Shown here piece after piece: positions 1 through 6,230 of a stretch of DNA of 50,398 nucleotides. Numbering within the stretch: position 1 is the stretch's first letter; every line of letters starts with the position of its first letter. This stretch comes from Oscillospiraceae bacterium (GTDB taxonomy: Bacteria; Bacillota; Clostridia; Oscillospirales; Ruminococcaceae): the NCBI GenBank assembly GCA_009781425.1, contig WQYC01000019.1:1-50398 (forward strand), written 5' to 3'. The notes beneath the pieces are model-generated. The model searched no databases. It was not told the DNA's origin and was given only the letters and a program-made list of their open reading frames with translations. Both the position numbers and the translations under genes were made by a program.

Positions 1-357
1 GCTCCCGCAAAGGGCGGAAGAAGAAAAGCGGCTCCCACTCTTGACGCTGTAACAGCGGCAGTTTGGAAGAAAATCGGCAAAGCAAGCGTCCGCGCTTTAG
101 AAGCTCCCACCGCGATTCAAGTAATCGTATATGACCTCGGAACCTTCTACGTTGCAATCAAAGATGAAGGCGGCAAGAGACTCGAGGTTATGCAGGCTAC
201 TTATGACGACCGCGCAGGAACACTCGAAGCTTCCTACGAAGAAATCATGAAGATTGCCGCAGGCAAATACAACTTCCTTGAAGGAATCACAAAAGGCAAA
301 ATCGTATACAAGGGCGACGTAAAAAAAGCACTTGCTATTGCAGGATTATTCAAATAA
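1..357 (+). CDS. SCP2-like sterol/lipid-binding domain protein, C-terminal part only
   Basis: The frame is open from base 1 and stops at 355-357, so the start lies outside the window. The visible 118 residues begin with a basic, Ala/Pro/Lys-rich linker, followed by a compact alpha/beta stretch ending in GKIVYKGDVKKALAIAGLFK. That ending resembles the last strand and helix of SCP2 domains (a GKI.VKGD..KAL.L..LF pattern), which bind hydrophobic ligands. This is pattern recognition, not a search result. A strong hairpin terminator follows directly, so the gene ends a transcription unit and is separate from rpmH. Confidence 0.5.
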   Translation, partial: APAKGGRRKAAPTLDAVTAAVWKKIGKASVRALEAPTAIQVIVYDLGTFYVAIKDEGGKRLEVMQATYDDRAGTLEASYEEIMKIAAGKYNFLEGITKGKIVYKGDVKKALAIAGLFK

Positions 358-363
358 AAACAC

Positions 364-405
364 TTGCGCGGGTTGTAAAAATGCAACCCGCGCAAATTAT
401 TTTTA
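364..405 (+). terminator. Rho-independent terminator after the SCP2-like gene
   Basis: A perfect 12-bp stem (TTGCGCGGGTTG at 364-375 with CAACCCGCGCAA at 384-395) has an 8-nt loop and is followed by the T-rich run ATTATTTTT. It lies 7 nt after the stop codon. Confidence 0.9.
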
Positions 406-413
406 ATTTTCTC

Positions 414-442
414 TTGACATTCTTTGAATTATAATATATAAT
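414..442 (+). promoter_or_regulatory. Sigma-A promoter of the rpmH cluster
   Basis: TTGACA at 414-419 and TATAAT at 437-442 are separated by 17 bp, a consensus housekeeping promoter. It lies 54 bp upstream of the rpmH start, as expected for a strongly expressed ribosomal protein gene. Confidence 0.85.
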
Positions 443-495
443 GATAAGGCTGTACTAAACATTATACATCTCACAACGGATTGGAGGAGATAATT

Positions 496-630
496 ATGAA
501 AAGAACATACCAGCCTAAAAAGCGTCAAAGGCAGAAAGAACACGGCTTCAGAAAAAGAATGTCAACAAGAAGCGGAAGAAAAATTCTTTCTAACCGTCGC
601 GCAAGAGGAAGACAGACACTGTCTTATTAA
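496..630 (+). CDS. rpmH: 50S ribosomal protein L34
   Basis: This 44-residue protein begins [20 protein letters not shown] and ends in the Arg-rich [11 protein letters not shown], the highly conserved L34 pattern; 44 residues is the usual length. It sits in the large ribosomal subunit and contacts 23S rRNA. The ATG follows a good ribosome binding site (GGAGGA at 483-488). It is the first gene of the classic rpmH-rnpA-yidD-yidC-jag order, with only 3 nt to the next start, so expression of L34 and the RNase P protein is coupled. Confidence 0.97.
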   Translation: MKRTYQPKKRQRQKEHGFRKRMSTRSGRKILSNRRARGRQTLSY

Positions 631-633
631 TTA

Positions 634-984
634 GTGTTATCATTTAAAAAGAACTACGTAAGTGTCAGGAAGAACAGGGAATTTCAACATCTGTTCAAAA
701 AAGGGCAAAACTTAGTCACCTACGCCTTTGTCTGTTATTATAAGCCGAATAAAAGGCGGGTGAACCGTCTCGGTGTCATGGCATCGAAAAAAATCGGCAA
801 TGCGGTTAAGCGCAACCGCGCAAGGCGGATAATAAAAGAATCCTTCCGCCTTGCAAATCCTCTTTTTCTTGAAAAAACAGACAAGCGTCACGATTTTGTG
901 TTCGTGGCGAGAGGCAAGACACCCGAACTTGATTCAAAACAGATTTACGGGCTGTTGCTTAAACAACTGTTGCCAAAACTATGA
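634..984 (+). CDS. rnpA: Ribonuclease P protein component
   Basis: This 116-residue basic protein helps the RNase P RNA bind pre-tRNA leaders during 5'-end maturation. The family RNR motif is visible as VKRNRARRIIKESFR near residues 58-72, preceded by LGVMASKKIGNA, the typical central segment. The only sensible start is GTG at 634, three bases after the rpmH stop; no separate ribosome binding site is well placed, so translation is probably coupled to rpmH. The stop overlaps the yidD start. Confidence 0.96.
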   Translation: MLSFKKNYVSVRKNREFQHLFKKGQNLVTYAFVCYYKPNKRRVNRLGVMASKKIGNAVKRNRARRIIKESFRLANPLFLEKTDKRHDFVFVARGKTPELDSKQIYGLLLKQLLPKL

Positions 985-1214
985 AATATATATTTATAGC
1001 TTTGATAAAGCTCTACAGAATTACTCTGTCAAAAATAATACCGTCTTCCTGCCGCTTTACACCAAGCTGCTCTGCTTACGCGTTAATTGCGTTTGAGCGT
1101 TTCGGTGCTGTAAAAGGCGGCTTTTTAACGTTGAAAAGAATCGCAAGGTGCAACCCGTTTTCAGCGGGCGGCGAGGATAATGTACCGCTCGTTTTCAAAT
1201 GGCGTAAAATGTAG
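981..1214 (+). CDS. yidD: YidD membrane protein insertion efficiency factor
   Basis: The 77-residue protein has an amphipathic N-terminus followed by the YidD signature: PSSCRFTPSCSAYALIAFERFG, then KGGFLTLKRIARCNPFSAGG. The conserved cysteines and the RCNPF box are present. It acts at the inner face of the membrane near YidC. ATG at 981 overlaps the rnpA stop (ATGA). The TAG stop at 1212-1214 lies inside a GTAGGG-type palindromic element, so the last codons may have been altered when that element arrived. Confidence 0.95.
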   Translation: MKYIFIALIKLYRITLSKIIPSSCRFTPSCSAYALIAFERFGAVKGGFLTLKRIARCNPFSAGGEDNVPLVFKWRKM

Positions 1215-1241
1215 GGCGGTCGCCATGAATGGCGACCCTAC
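1211..1241 (+). repeat. GTAGGG-type palindromic element, copy 1
   Basis: The left arm at 1211-1226 (GTAGGGCGGTCGCCAT) pairs with ATGGCGACCCTAC at 1229-1241 with a 3-nt bulge. There is no T-run, so it is not a standard terminator. It starts exactly on the yidD stop codon. Related GTAGGG palindromes occur at 28100-28125 and 40205-40301. Confidence 0.7.
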
Positions 1242-1276
1242 AAAGAAACAAAAAATAAAAAAGCAGGTGATTTCTC

Positions 1277-2593
1277 ATATTTGATTTAATATACTCGGTA
1301 ATCGGCACTCCGCTCGGCTACGTAATGTGGCTGATGTATTTAATTGTGAAAGACTTCGGCTGGGCTGTAATTCTATTCACGCTGCTTGTAAAAGCGGCGA
1401 GCTTTCCGCTGACGCTGAAGCAACAGAAAAACATGGCTGTTTCACAGCTTTTCACCCCGCGAGTGCAGGAAATACAGCGCAAATACCGCGGCAATCAGCA
1501 GAAAATGCAGGAAGAAATGCAAAAATTGCAAAAAGAAGGCTACAGCCCTATGGGCGGCTGCGGACCTATGATTCTTACGATGATTATTCTTTTCGGCGTT
1601 CTTGACGTGGTTTATAAGCCTATGACACACATAGAACGCTTCGACAAGCTTATAATCGAGCAGACAGTAGATTTAAGCAAGCAGGTGGAATTCACTTCTA
1701 TCGTTCTTGAAAACGAAGAAAGCCTGCAGGCTTTCCTTGAATACCGAGAAATTCGTGAGCCCGCAAAGCCCCGCGACCCCGAAGCCTCGGAAATTTCTAA
1801 CGAGCAGCGCAGAGAAATCGGCGAATATATTTTCAATAATCTTTCAACTTTAAACCAAACAGGGCTCTCCGATACTGTTATAAGGTCAATCACGAACGCG
1901 AACAGAAGCTATGTCGGCTTGCGGCAGGAGTTAATCGCCGTTTCGCAGTTCTCGCGCTCGCCCGAAGCCTTTTCAATCATGGACAGCGCGGATTTTAACA
2001 AGCTCGATAAATTAAAAGACAACATGGTTTTCTTAGGCATTATGGACTTAGCGTCCGTTCCTCAGCTGAGAGTTTTCAACGGCTTATGGATTATCGCGTT
2101 CCTCTGCTTCGGCTTCTCGGTTGTGCAGGTGGTTGTTCAGCGGCGCATACAAAAGGAAACAATGCCGAATATGCCCAACGCCGGCATGATGCGCGGAATG
2201 ATGTTCATAGGGCCTGTCTTCGCAATTATCATCGTGTTTCAGTTCCCGGCAGGTGCGGGGCTGTACTGGTCGATTTCCAACCTGCTGATGATAATACAAA
2301 GCCTGATTATCTTCAAGTTCTGGCCGCCCGAAAAAATGCGGCAGGAAGCTAAGGATAAGGTCCAAGCGTCGCTCGGAGAGGTCACAGCGACAGCAACGGT
2401 TGTAGACGTTGACGAGGAAGGAAACGAAACTGTCACCGAAACAAAGGTTTCCGATATGAGCAAGCGGGAGCAGGAAGAATATTTCAAGAAGAAGCTTGAA
2501 GCCGCGCGCAAGGCAGACGCGGAGAAATACGGCGACGAAACAAATTTAACACTTGACAGTGAATCAGAAAATAATAATGAGGGGAATAATTAA
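1277..2593 (+). CDS. yidC: YidC/Oxa1 membrane protein insertase
   Basis: YidC inserts and folds membrane proteins. The segment WAVILFTLLVKAASFPLTLKQQKNM and the Met-rich MPNAGMMRGMMFIGPVFAIIIVFQFPAGAGLYW are typical of the Oxa1/YidC core. About 130 residues of mostly charged sequence are inserted between the first and second core parts, and the C-terminus is a long, charged cytoplasmic tail. The first ordinary start is ATG at 1325, but the in-frame codons upstream (FDLIYSVIGTPLGYVM) match the usual YidC N-terminus, and AGGTGA at 1265-1270 is ideally spaced for an ATA codon at 1277. I therefore give 1277 as the probable start; 1325 is the conservative alternative (422 residues). Confidence 0.9.
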   Translation: MFDLIYSVIGTPLGYVMWLMYLIVKDFGWAVILFTLLVKAASFPLTLKQQKNMAVSQLFTPRVQEIQRKYRGNQQKMQEEMQKLQKEGYSPMGGCGPMILTMIILFGVLDVVYKPMTHIERFDKLIIEQTVDLSKQVEFTSIVLENEESLQAFLEYREIREPAKPRDPEASEISNEQRREIGEYIFNNLSTLNQTGLSDTVIRSITNANRSYVGLRQELIAVSQFSRSPEAFSIMDSADFNKLDKLKDNMVFLGIMDLASVPQLRVFNGLWIIAFLCFGFSVVQVVVQRRIQKETMPNMPNAGMMRGMMFIGPVFAIIIVFQFPAGAGLYWSISNLLMIIQSLIIFKFWPPEKMRQEAKDKVQASLGEVTATATVVDVDEEGNETVTETKVSDMSKREQEEYFKKKLEAARKADAEKYGDETNLTLDSESENNNEGNN

Positions 2594-2594
2594 C

Positions 2595-3602
2595 ATGAAA
2601 ATGCAGTTTAAAGGCAAATCTCTTGAAGAAGCAAAGGCTCAGGCTTATGAATTTTTCGCGGGGCACGGCGTTGACGAGCTTGACGTTAATTTCAATGTAA
2701 TCGAACAGCCTAAGAAAGGGCTCTTCGGCGGCACAAAAGGCGATTATGTGATTAGCGCGGAAGCCGACGTTAAAGAAGAAACGGCTGTGCAATCCTCTGC
2801 ACCGCAAAGCGCAGGTGCGGCAAGCACTGCTTCAACTCCGCTTATAGCCGGCGATTATACCCGCATTATCGCTTATCTTGAAAAAATTCTCGCAGGGCTC
2901 GGCGCAGAAGACTTTAAAATTAATATTATTGAAAAAGAAGAAAACGTAATTCTTGACATAGTAGGTGATAAGCTCGGCATAGTCATCGGGCGCAGAGGCG
3001 AAACGCTTGACAGCCTGCAGTATCTTGCAGTTTTATCCAACAACCGCAAGGGCGAGGACGGCGATTCGGCGAAGTATAAGCGCATTGCAGTAGATTGCAA
3101 CGGCTACCGCGAAAAACGCCGCGAAACTCTCGAAACTCTCGCAACGCGCACAGCGAATAAAGTCCTTAAGCAAGGCAGACGCGTTACGCTTGAGCCCATG
3201 AACCCGTATGAAAGACGGATAATCCACAGCAAGGTCGCGGAAATCAGCGGCGTTTTCAGTAATTCAATCGGCGAAGAGCCCTTCCGCAAGGTGGTTATTT
3301 CTGCGAATGTTCCCAAACCGAGAGACGGCGGACGCGATAATCGTGACAACCGCGATAACAGGGACAACCGCCGCGACAATCGTGACAGCCGTGACAACAG
3401 AGGACGCGATAGTCGCGACAACAGGGACAATCGTGACAGCCGCGATAACAGAGACAGACCCGTAGGACCCGGACGCTCGTATAAGCAGTCCAGCGGCTTC
3501 TCAACCTCATTCGAGCGCGAATATAAGAGAGACAACGTAGAAATTTCGCAGGATACCGTTGACTTCGAGAAAAACGCATCTGTAGGAAAAATCGAACTGT
3601 AA
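2595..3602 (+). CDS. jag: RNA-binding protein KhpB/Jag (Jag-N, KH, R3H)
   Basis: Starting at ATG 2595 (after GAGGGG at 2579-2584) the protein has 335 residues. It has a Jag-N domain at about 1-55 (GLFGGTKGDYVI), a linker, a KH domain with the GRRG loop (LGIVIGRRGETLDSLQYL) at about 115-165, and an R3H domain ending near residue 240 (LEPMNPYERRIIHSKV). The family binds RNA and affects cell shape and division in Firmicutes. Unusual is an RD/RDN-repeat tail of about 50 residues after the R3H domain, then an acidic end. It sits 1 nt after yidC, its normal partner. An upstream in-frame GTG at 2553 inside yidC is unlikely to be used. Confidence 0.93.
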   Translation: MKMQFKGKSLEEAKAQAYEFFAGHGVDELDVNFNVIEQPKKGLFGGTKGDYVISAEADVKEETAVQSSAPQSAGAASTASTPLIAGDYTRIIAYLEKILAGLGAEDFKINIIEKEENVILDIVGDKLGIVIGRRGETLDSLQYLAVLSNNRKGEDGDSAKYKRIAVDCNGYREKRRETLETLATRTANKVLKQGRRVTLEPMNPYERRIIHSKVAEISGVFSNSIGEEPFRKVVISANVPKPRDGGRDNRDNRDNRDNRRDNRDSRDNRGRDSRDNRDNRDSRDNRDRPVGPGRSYKQSSGFSTSFEREYKRDNVEISQDTVDFEKNASVGKIEL

Positions 3603-3622
3603 AGAATAAGAAGGTGAAAATT

Positions 3623-4546
3623 ATGAAAAAGCTTTTAACGCTCTTAGTTACCTTTGCATTTATCTGCGCACTTGCCTTGCCCGCATTTGCTTCGCTCCCG
3701 AACGTGGATTTGGGGAGAGAAATCAAGCTTGCCGAGGACGACAGCGGCACCGGCAACATTGTAAAAAAAGCAGGCTTAACGCTCACCCGTTCGCAATTTG
3801 AAACAATTGGGGAAGATTTAAGCGACGAAGGAATGGACATCGAGGATTTTACTCTTAATAATTTTACGCGTTTTGTTTTTCTCTATGTTGACCAGAGCGG
3901 AAAAACGATTCCCTTTACGGATTATGAAAAGGAAATCAGAGACACCGCTAATCAAGCTAACCGCGAGGATTACGAAAGATTCATTCAGGAGTTTAACGCC
4001 TGGGCGAATCCGCGCAAAGCATTGGTAGACTTTGAAAAAGTATCGGCATACAAGTTTGACATCATGGACTTATTAGTGGAAACCGAAGACGATAAGGTTT
4101 TCCTCAAAAATATGCACGGCGCGACTATGAACCTTCTGCTTGAAATCCCTGCCGATATGCGCGGAAGCTATGATTATTACGTTTTCGGCGCGACCTACAG
4201 CTATAACATGGAACGGTATATTTTCAACGCGGCGAACAACGGAAATGTTCTGACTGCCGCGAATAACTACATTACCGTTTCCTTACGCGGCTTTGGAGAA
4301 TTTGTGTTAGTTGCAATCCCGAATAACGAATCACAGACGCCTGTTCAGCCCGAGCCCGAGCCCGAAGCTCCGAAAGCACAGCCGCAAACGTTCACCACCG
4401 CCGACGCGCTTAATGTTCTCAGGTACGTCGCAGGAACAGCAACGCTTACGAGCGAACAGCGCGCGCAGTACGACTTGAACGGCGACGGAAGCATTGACAC
4501 CGCCGACGCACTCGCAATTCTGCGGCAAGTCGCGGGAATGGGGTAA
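3623..4546 (+). CDS. Secreted protein of unknown function with C-terminal dockerin-like module
   Basis: The 307-residue protein has a signal peptide (MKKLLTLLVTFAFICALALPAFA). I do not recognise the middle region, residues 25-235. A proline/glutamate linker leads to a dockerin-like end: TTADALNVLRYVAG, then YDLNGDGSIDTADALAILRQVAG. The second half has a full calcium-loop pattern (D.N.DG.ID..D); the first half has lost its loop. ATG 3623 is preceded by AAGGTG at 3612-3617. It begins 20 nt after jag without an obvious terminator and ends 4 nt before a GH11 xylanase with the same kind of module, so a role in plant-fibre binding or degradation is a reasonable inference. Confidence 0.75.
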   Translation: MKKLLTLLVTFAFICALALPAFASLPNVDLGREIKLAEDDSGTGNIVKKAGLTLTRSQFETIGEDLSDEGMDIEDFTLNNFTRFVFLYVDQSGKTIPFTDYEKEIRDTANQANREDYERFIQEFNAWANPRKALVDFEKVSAYKFDIMDLLVETEDDKVFLKNMHGATMNLLLEIPADMRGSYDYYVFGATYSYNMERYIFNAANNGNVLTAANNYITVSLRGFGEFVLVAIPNNESQTPVQPEPEPEAPKAQPQTFTTADALNVLRYVAGTATLTSEQRAQYDLNGDGSIDTADALAILRQVAGMG

Positions 4547-4550
4547 GCTT

Positions 4551-5501
4551 ATGAAAAAGAAGCTTATAGCGTCTTTGATTGCAGTGATTTTTGTTCTCGC
4601 GTCAACAATAACGACAGGAGCGGAAAGCACAGTGATTAACAGCAACACGATTAGAAACATTAACGGCTGGGACGTTGAATACTGGCGCGACAGCGGCACG
4701 GGAACCATGACGTTTAACAACGACGGGACATTTTCCTGCACCTGGGACGCCCGCCCGAGCAGTAATATTTTATTCCGCGCGGGTAAAAAATTCGGACAAC
4801 CCGCGAATGTGAGCCAATCGCATACACAAATCGGCGAAATTTCTCTCACGTTTGACGCCACGCACAGCACGGACGTAAATTCTTTGCTTTGCGTTTACGG
4901 CTGGACTGCGCGAAATACTGTTGAGTACTACATATTTGAAAGCTGGGGCACATACGCAAAAGGAAGAAGCAGCCCGCAAGCGCAGTTAATCGGCACATAT
5001 ACGATAGAGGGCGAGGGAACATATGAATTTTATGTCTCGCACGAGCGGGTAAATCAGCCGTCGATTTTCAGTAATTCAGATACCTTTCCGCAGTATTTCA
5101 GTATCCGCACCGAAAGAAGAAACAGCGGAACAGTCTCGGTTTCCGAGCATTTCAGACAATGGGATAAGCTCGGCTACAGCCTGAACGGCGCGCTGTACGA
5201 GGTTGCACTTTGCGTTGAAGCGTGGGGAAGCTCAGGCAGTGCGCGGGTTAACAGCTTTTCGCTCACAGCCGGTAATACTGTTTTGGGCACACCTGTGGTA
5301 ACGGCTCCGCCGGAAGCACCGCCCGAAGCACCGACAATTACAGCACAAGCACTAACAACGTCAGACGCGCTGAATGTTTTACGGCACGTTGCGGGGATTT
5401 CATCGCTGACAAACGAACAGCGGACAACTTACGGTCTCGGCGGCAGTGTAACGACTACGGACGCGCTGAATATTCTGCGTAAGGTTGCAGGGTTGGCGTG
5501 A
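4551..5501 (+). CDS. GH11 endo-1,4-beta-xylanase with degenerate dockerin-like C-terminus
   Basis: The 316-residue secreted enzyme should cleave internal xylan bonds. After a signal peptide (about 1-24) comes a GH11 jelly-roll: NGWDVEYWRDSGTGTMTF, VYGWTARNTVEYYIFESWGTY with the expected nucleophile Glu125, IRTERRNSGTVSVSEHF, and CVEAWGSSGSA with the acid/base Glu223. A Pro/Ala linker (about 248-262) leads to two TTxDALNxLRxVAG repeats. The intervening YGLGGSVTTTDAL lacks the Asp/Asn ligands seen in its neighbour (YDLNGDGSIDTADAL), so calcium binding is probably lost. It follows the previous secreted gene by 4 nt and is likely co-transcribed. Confidence 0.9.
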   Translation: MKKKLIASLIAVIFVLASTITTGAESTVINSNTIRNINGWDVEYWRDSGTGTMTFNNDGTFSCTWDARPSSNILFRAGKKFGQPANVSQSHTQIGEISLTFDATHSTDVNSLLCVYGWTARNTVEYYIFESWGTYAKGRSSPQAQLIGTYTIEGEGTYEFYVSHERVNQPSIFSNSDTFPQYFSIRTERRNSGTVSVSEHFRQWDKLGYSLNGALYEVALCVEAWGSSGSARVNSFSLTAGNTVLGTPVVTAPPEAPPEAPTITAQALTTSDALNVLRHVAGISSLTNEQRTTYGLGGSVTTTDALNILRKVAGLA

Positions 5502-5523
5502 AAATATATTTTTAAAATTCTTA

Positions 5524-5553
5524 TTGACATAATATGGACAAGTATTGTATAAT
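5524..5553 (+). promoter_or_regulatory. Strong sigma-A-like promoter before two tiny ORFs
   Basis: TTGACA at 5524-5529 and TATAAT at 5548-5553 are 18 bp apart. The next 150 bases contain no normal-sized gene, only two tiny ORFs and a hairpin terminator, so the promoter drives a very short transcript. Confidence 0.75.
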
Positions 5554-5578
5554 ATATAAAAAGAGCGGGAAACATAAT

Positions 5579-5632
5579 ATGTGTACACCAAATTTTAAGT
5601 CTATACGTATTATGGAGTATGCGAAGATTTAA
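5579..5632 (+). CDS. Possible 17-residue upstream peptide ORF
   Basis: ATG 5579 to TAA 5632 reads MCTPNFKSIRIMEYAKI. It starts about 20 nt after the expected transcription start and has only a weak ribosome binding site (GCGGGA). Its stop lies directly before a perfect AAAGGAGG that serves the next tiny ORF, an arrangement seen in leader peptides. I do not recognise it; it could equally be untranslated leader. Confidence 0.3.
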   Translation: MCTPNFKSIRIMEYAKI

Positions 5633-5648
5633 AAAGGAGGAAATTGAT

Positions 5649-5675
5649 ATGTGGATGAAGGACCTTAAGCATTAG
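5649..5675 (+). CDS. Possible 8-residue peptide ORF behind a perfect Shine-Dalgarno
   Basis: AAAGGAGG at 5633-5640 is ideally placed before ATG 5649, which reads MWMKDLKH and stops at 5675, 15 nt before a terminator hairpin. Such a strong initiation signal for an 8-residue product is odd. An in-frame ATG at 5619 would give an 18-residue version (MRRFKKEEIDMWMKDLKH). It may be a peptide gene, a leader, or the remnant of a decayed gene. No function is assigned. Confidence 0.35.
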   Translation: MWMKDLKH

Positions 5676-5690
5676 TATGTTGAAAATATA

Positions 5691-5726
5691 ACCGGCTGAT
5701 TATTTAAAATCAGCCGATTTTTTATT
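5691..5726 (+). terminator. Rho-independent terminator of the tiny-ORF transcript
   Basis: CGGCTGATT and AATCAGCCG form a 9-bp stem (about 5692-5716) with a short AT loop, followed by ATTTTTTATTTGTTT. It closes the roughly 160-nt transcript from the 5524-5553 promoter and separates it from the minus-strand gene at 5730-5882. Confidence 0.8.
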
Positions 5727-5729
5727 TGT

Positions 5730-5882
5730 TTAATAAAGTTTTCTGAGATGTTTTAAAACTATTATTTTGGCGGCACTTGCGATTTTTCGTTCCTCGCTGT
5801 TTGCAAAGCGAGCAAGAGCGTCGTATTCATAAGAATTTAATGTAAATGAAACTTTCTTTTTTGCTGTTTTAAACTTAGACAT
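5730..5882 (-). CDS. Small ribbon-helix-helix-like DNA-binding protein
   Basis: This 50-residue ORF starts at ATG 5882 behind a good AGGAGG and reads MSKFKTAKKKVSFTLNSYEY, then DALARFANSEERKIASAAKI and IVLKHLRKLY. A basic beta-strand (KKKVSFTLN) followed by two helices is the pattern of Arc/CopG/MetJ-type repressors, which dimerise and read DNA with the strand. It is divergent from an XRE regulator, and its promoter contains a palindromic operator. The pair could be a small autoregulated switch or the remains of a mobile element's control region. Function is inferred from fold pattern only. Confidence 0.65.
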   Translation of the reverse strand: MSKFKTAKKKVSFTLNSYEYDALARFANSEERKIASAAKIIVLKHLRKLY

Positions 5883-5911
5883 TTTAAATCCTCCTAAAAA
5901 GTTATATTTCT

Positions 5912-5940
5912 ATTATATGGGAATATCCCATATTTGTCAA
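5912..5940 (-). promoter_or_regulatory. Promoter of the RHH gene with operator palindrome in the spacer
   Basis: On the minus strand TTGACA (5940-5935) and TATAAT (5917-5912) are 17 bp apart. The palindrome ATATGGGA-ATA-TCCCATAT at 5915-5933 fills the spacer and the edge of the -10 box, so a bound repressor would block RNA polymerase. Confidence 0.8.
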
Positions 5941-5966
5941 TATGTGAATACCCCATAAGTTATAAT
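5941..5966 (+). promoter_or_regulatory. Second operator copy and -10 region of the XRE gene
   Basis: TATGTGA-ATA-CCCCATA at 5941-5957 repeats the operator at 5915-5933 with two changed bases. TATAAT at 5961-5966 lies just downstream, 20 bases before the XRE start. A clear -35 at 17 bp is not visible. Graded occupancy of a perfect and an imperfect operator would let one repressor control both directions. Confidence 0.6.
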
Positions 5967-5985
5967 AGATTATGGGGGTGATTTT

Positions 5986-6213
5986 ATGACGGAAAGAATT
6001 CGCGCGCTTCGTGAGGACAAAGATTTAAAGCAAAAAGAATTAGCGAATTATCTAAACGTAGACCAATCTACTTATTCCGATTATGAAACAGGCAAATTAA
6101 ATATTCCTGTTGCTGTGCTTATAAAATTATCAGTATATTATAATACGAGCACGGATTATATTTTGAATTTGACCGATAATCAAAAACCATATGAACGCAA
6201 GAAGCGGGGTTAA
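5986..6213 (+). CDS. XRE-family helix-turn-helix regulator
   Basis: The 75-residue protein is essentially one HTH_3 domain: MTERIRALREDKDLKQKELA, NYLNVDQSTYSDYETGKLNI, then PVAVLIKLSVYYNTSTDYIL. The pattern QKELANYLNVDQSTYSDYE is the recognition unit of Cro/CI-type repressors. ATG 5986 follows GGGGGTG at 5974-5980. It is divergent from the small RHH gene and likely binds the two TATGGGA-ATA-TCCCATA sites between them. The stop codon lies in a 22-nt perfect palindrome that terminates the gene. Confidence 0.9.
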   Translation: MTERIRALREDKDLKQKELANYLNVDQSTYSDYETGKLNIPVAVLIKLSVYYNTSTDYILNLTDNQKPYERKKRG

Positions 6214-6230
6214 CCCCGCTTCAATATTTT
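6201..6230. terminator. Bidirectional terminator between XRE gene and DHH phosphoesterase
   Basis: Bases 6201-6222 form a perfect 11-bp inverted repeat (GAAGCGGGGTT/AACCCCGCTTC) containing the XRE stop codon, followed by CAATATTTT. It stands between the convergent ends of two genes. The T-run is short on both sides. Confidence 0.65.

Noticed and set aside
1-500. Chromosomal origin (oriC) next to rpmH
   Set aside because: No dnaA gene or cluster of DnaA boxes was seen upstream of rpmH in the visible 490 bases; the preceding gene is SCP2-like and ends in a terminator.
1211-1241. Hairpin after yidD as a rho-independent terminator
   Set aside because: No T-run follows, yidC belongs to the same conserved cluster, and the sequence matches a dispersed palindrome family.
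3340-3470. Short repeated units resembling a CRISPR or tandem repeat array
   Set aside because: The repeats are 9-15 bases without unique spacers, are in frame throughout and encode the RDN tail of Jag; long antisense frames here are by-products.
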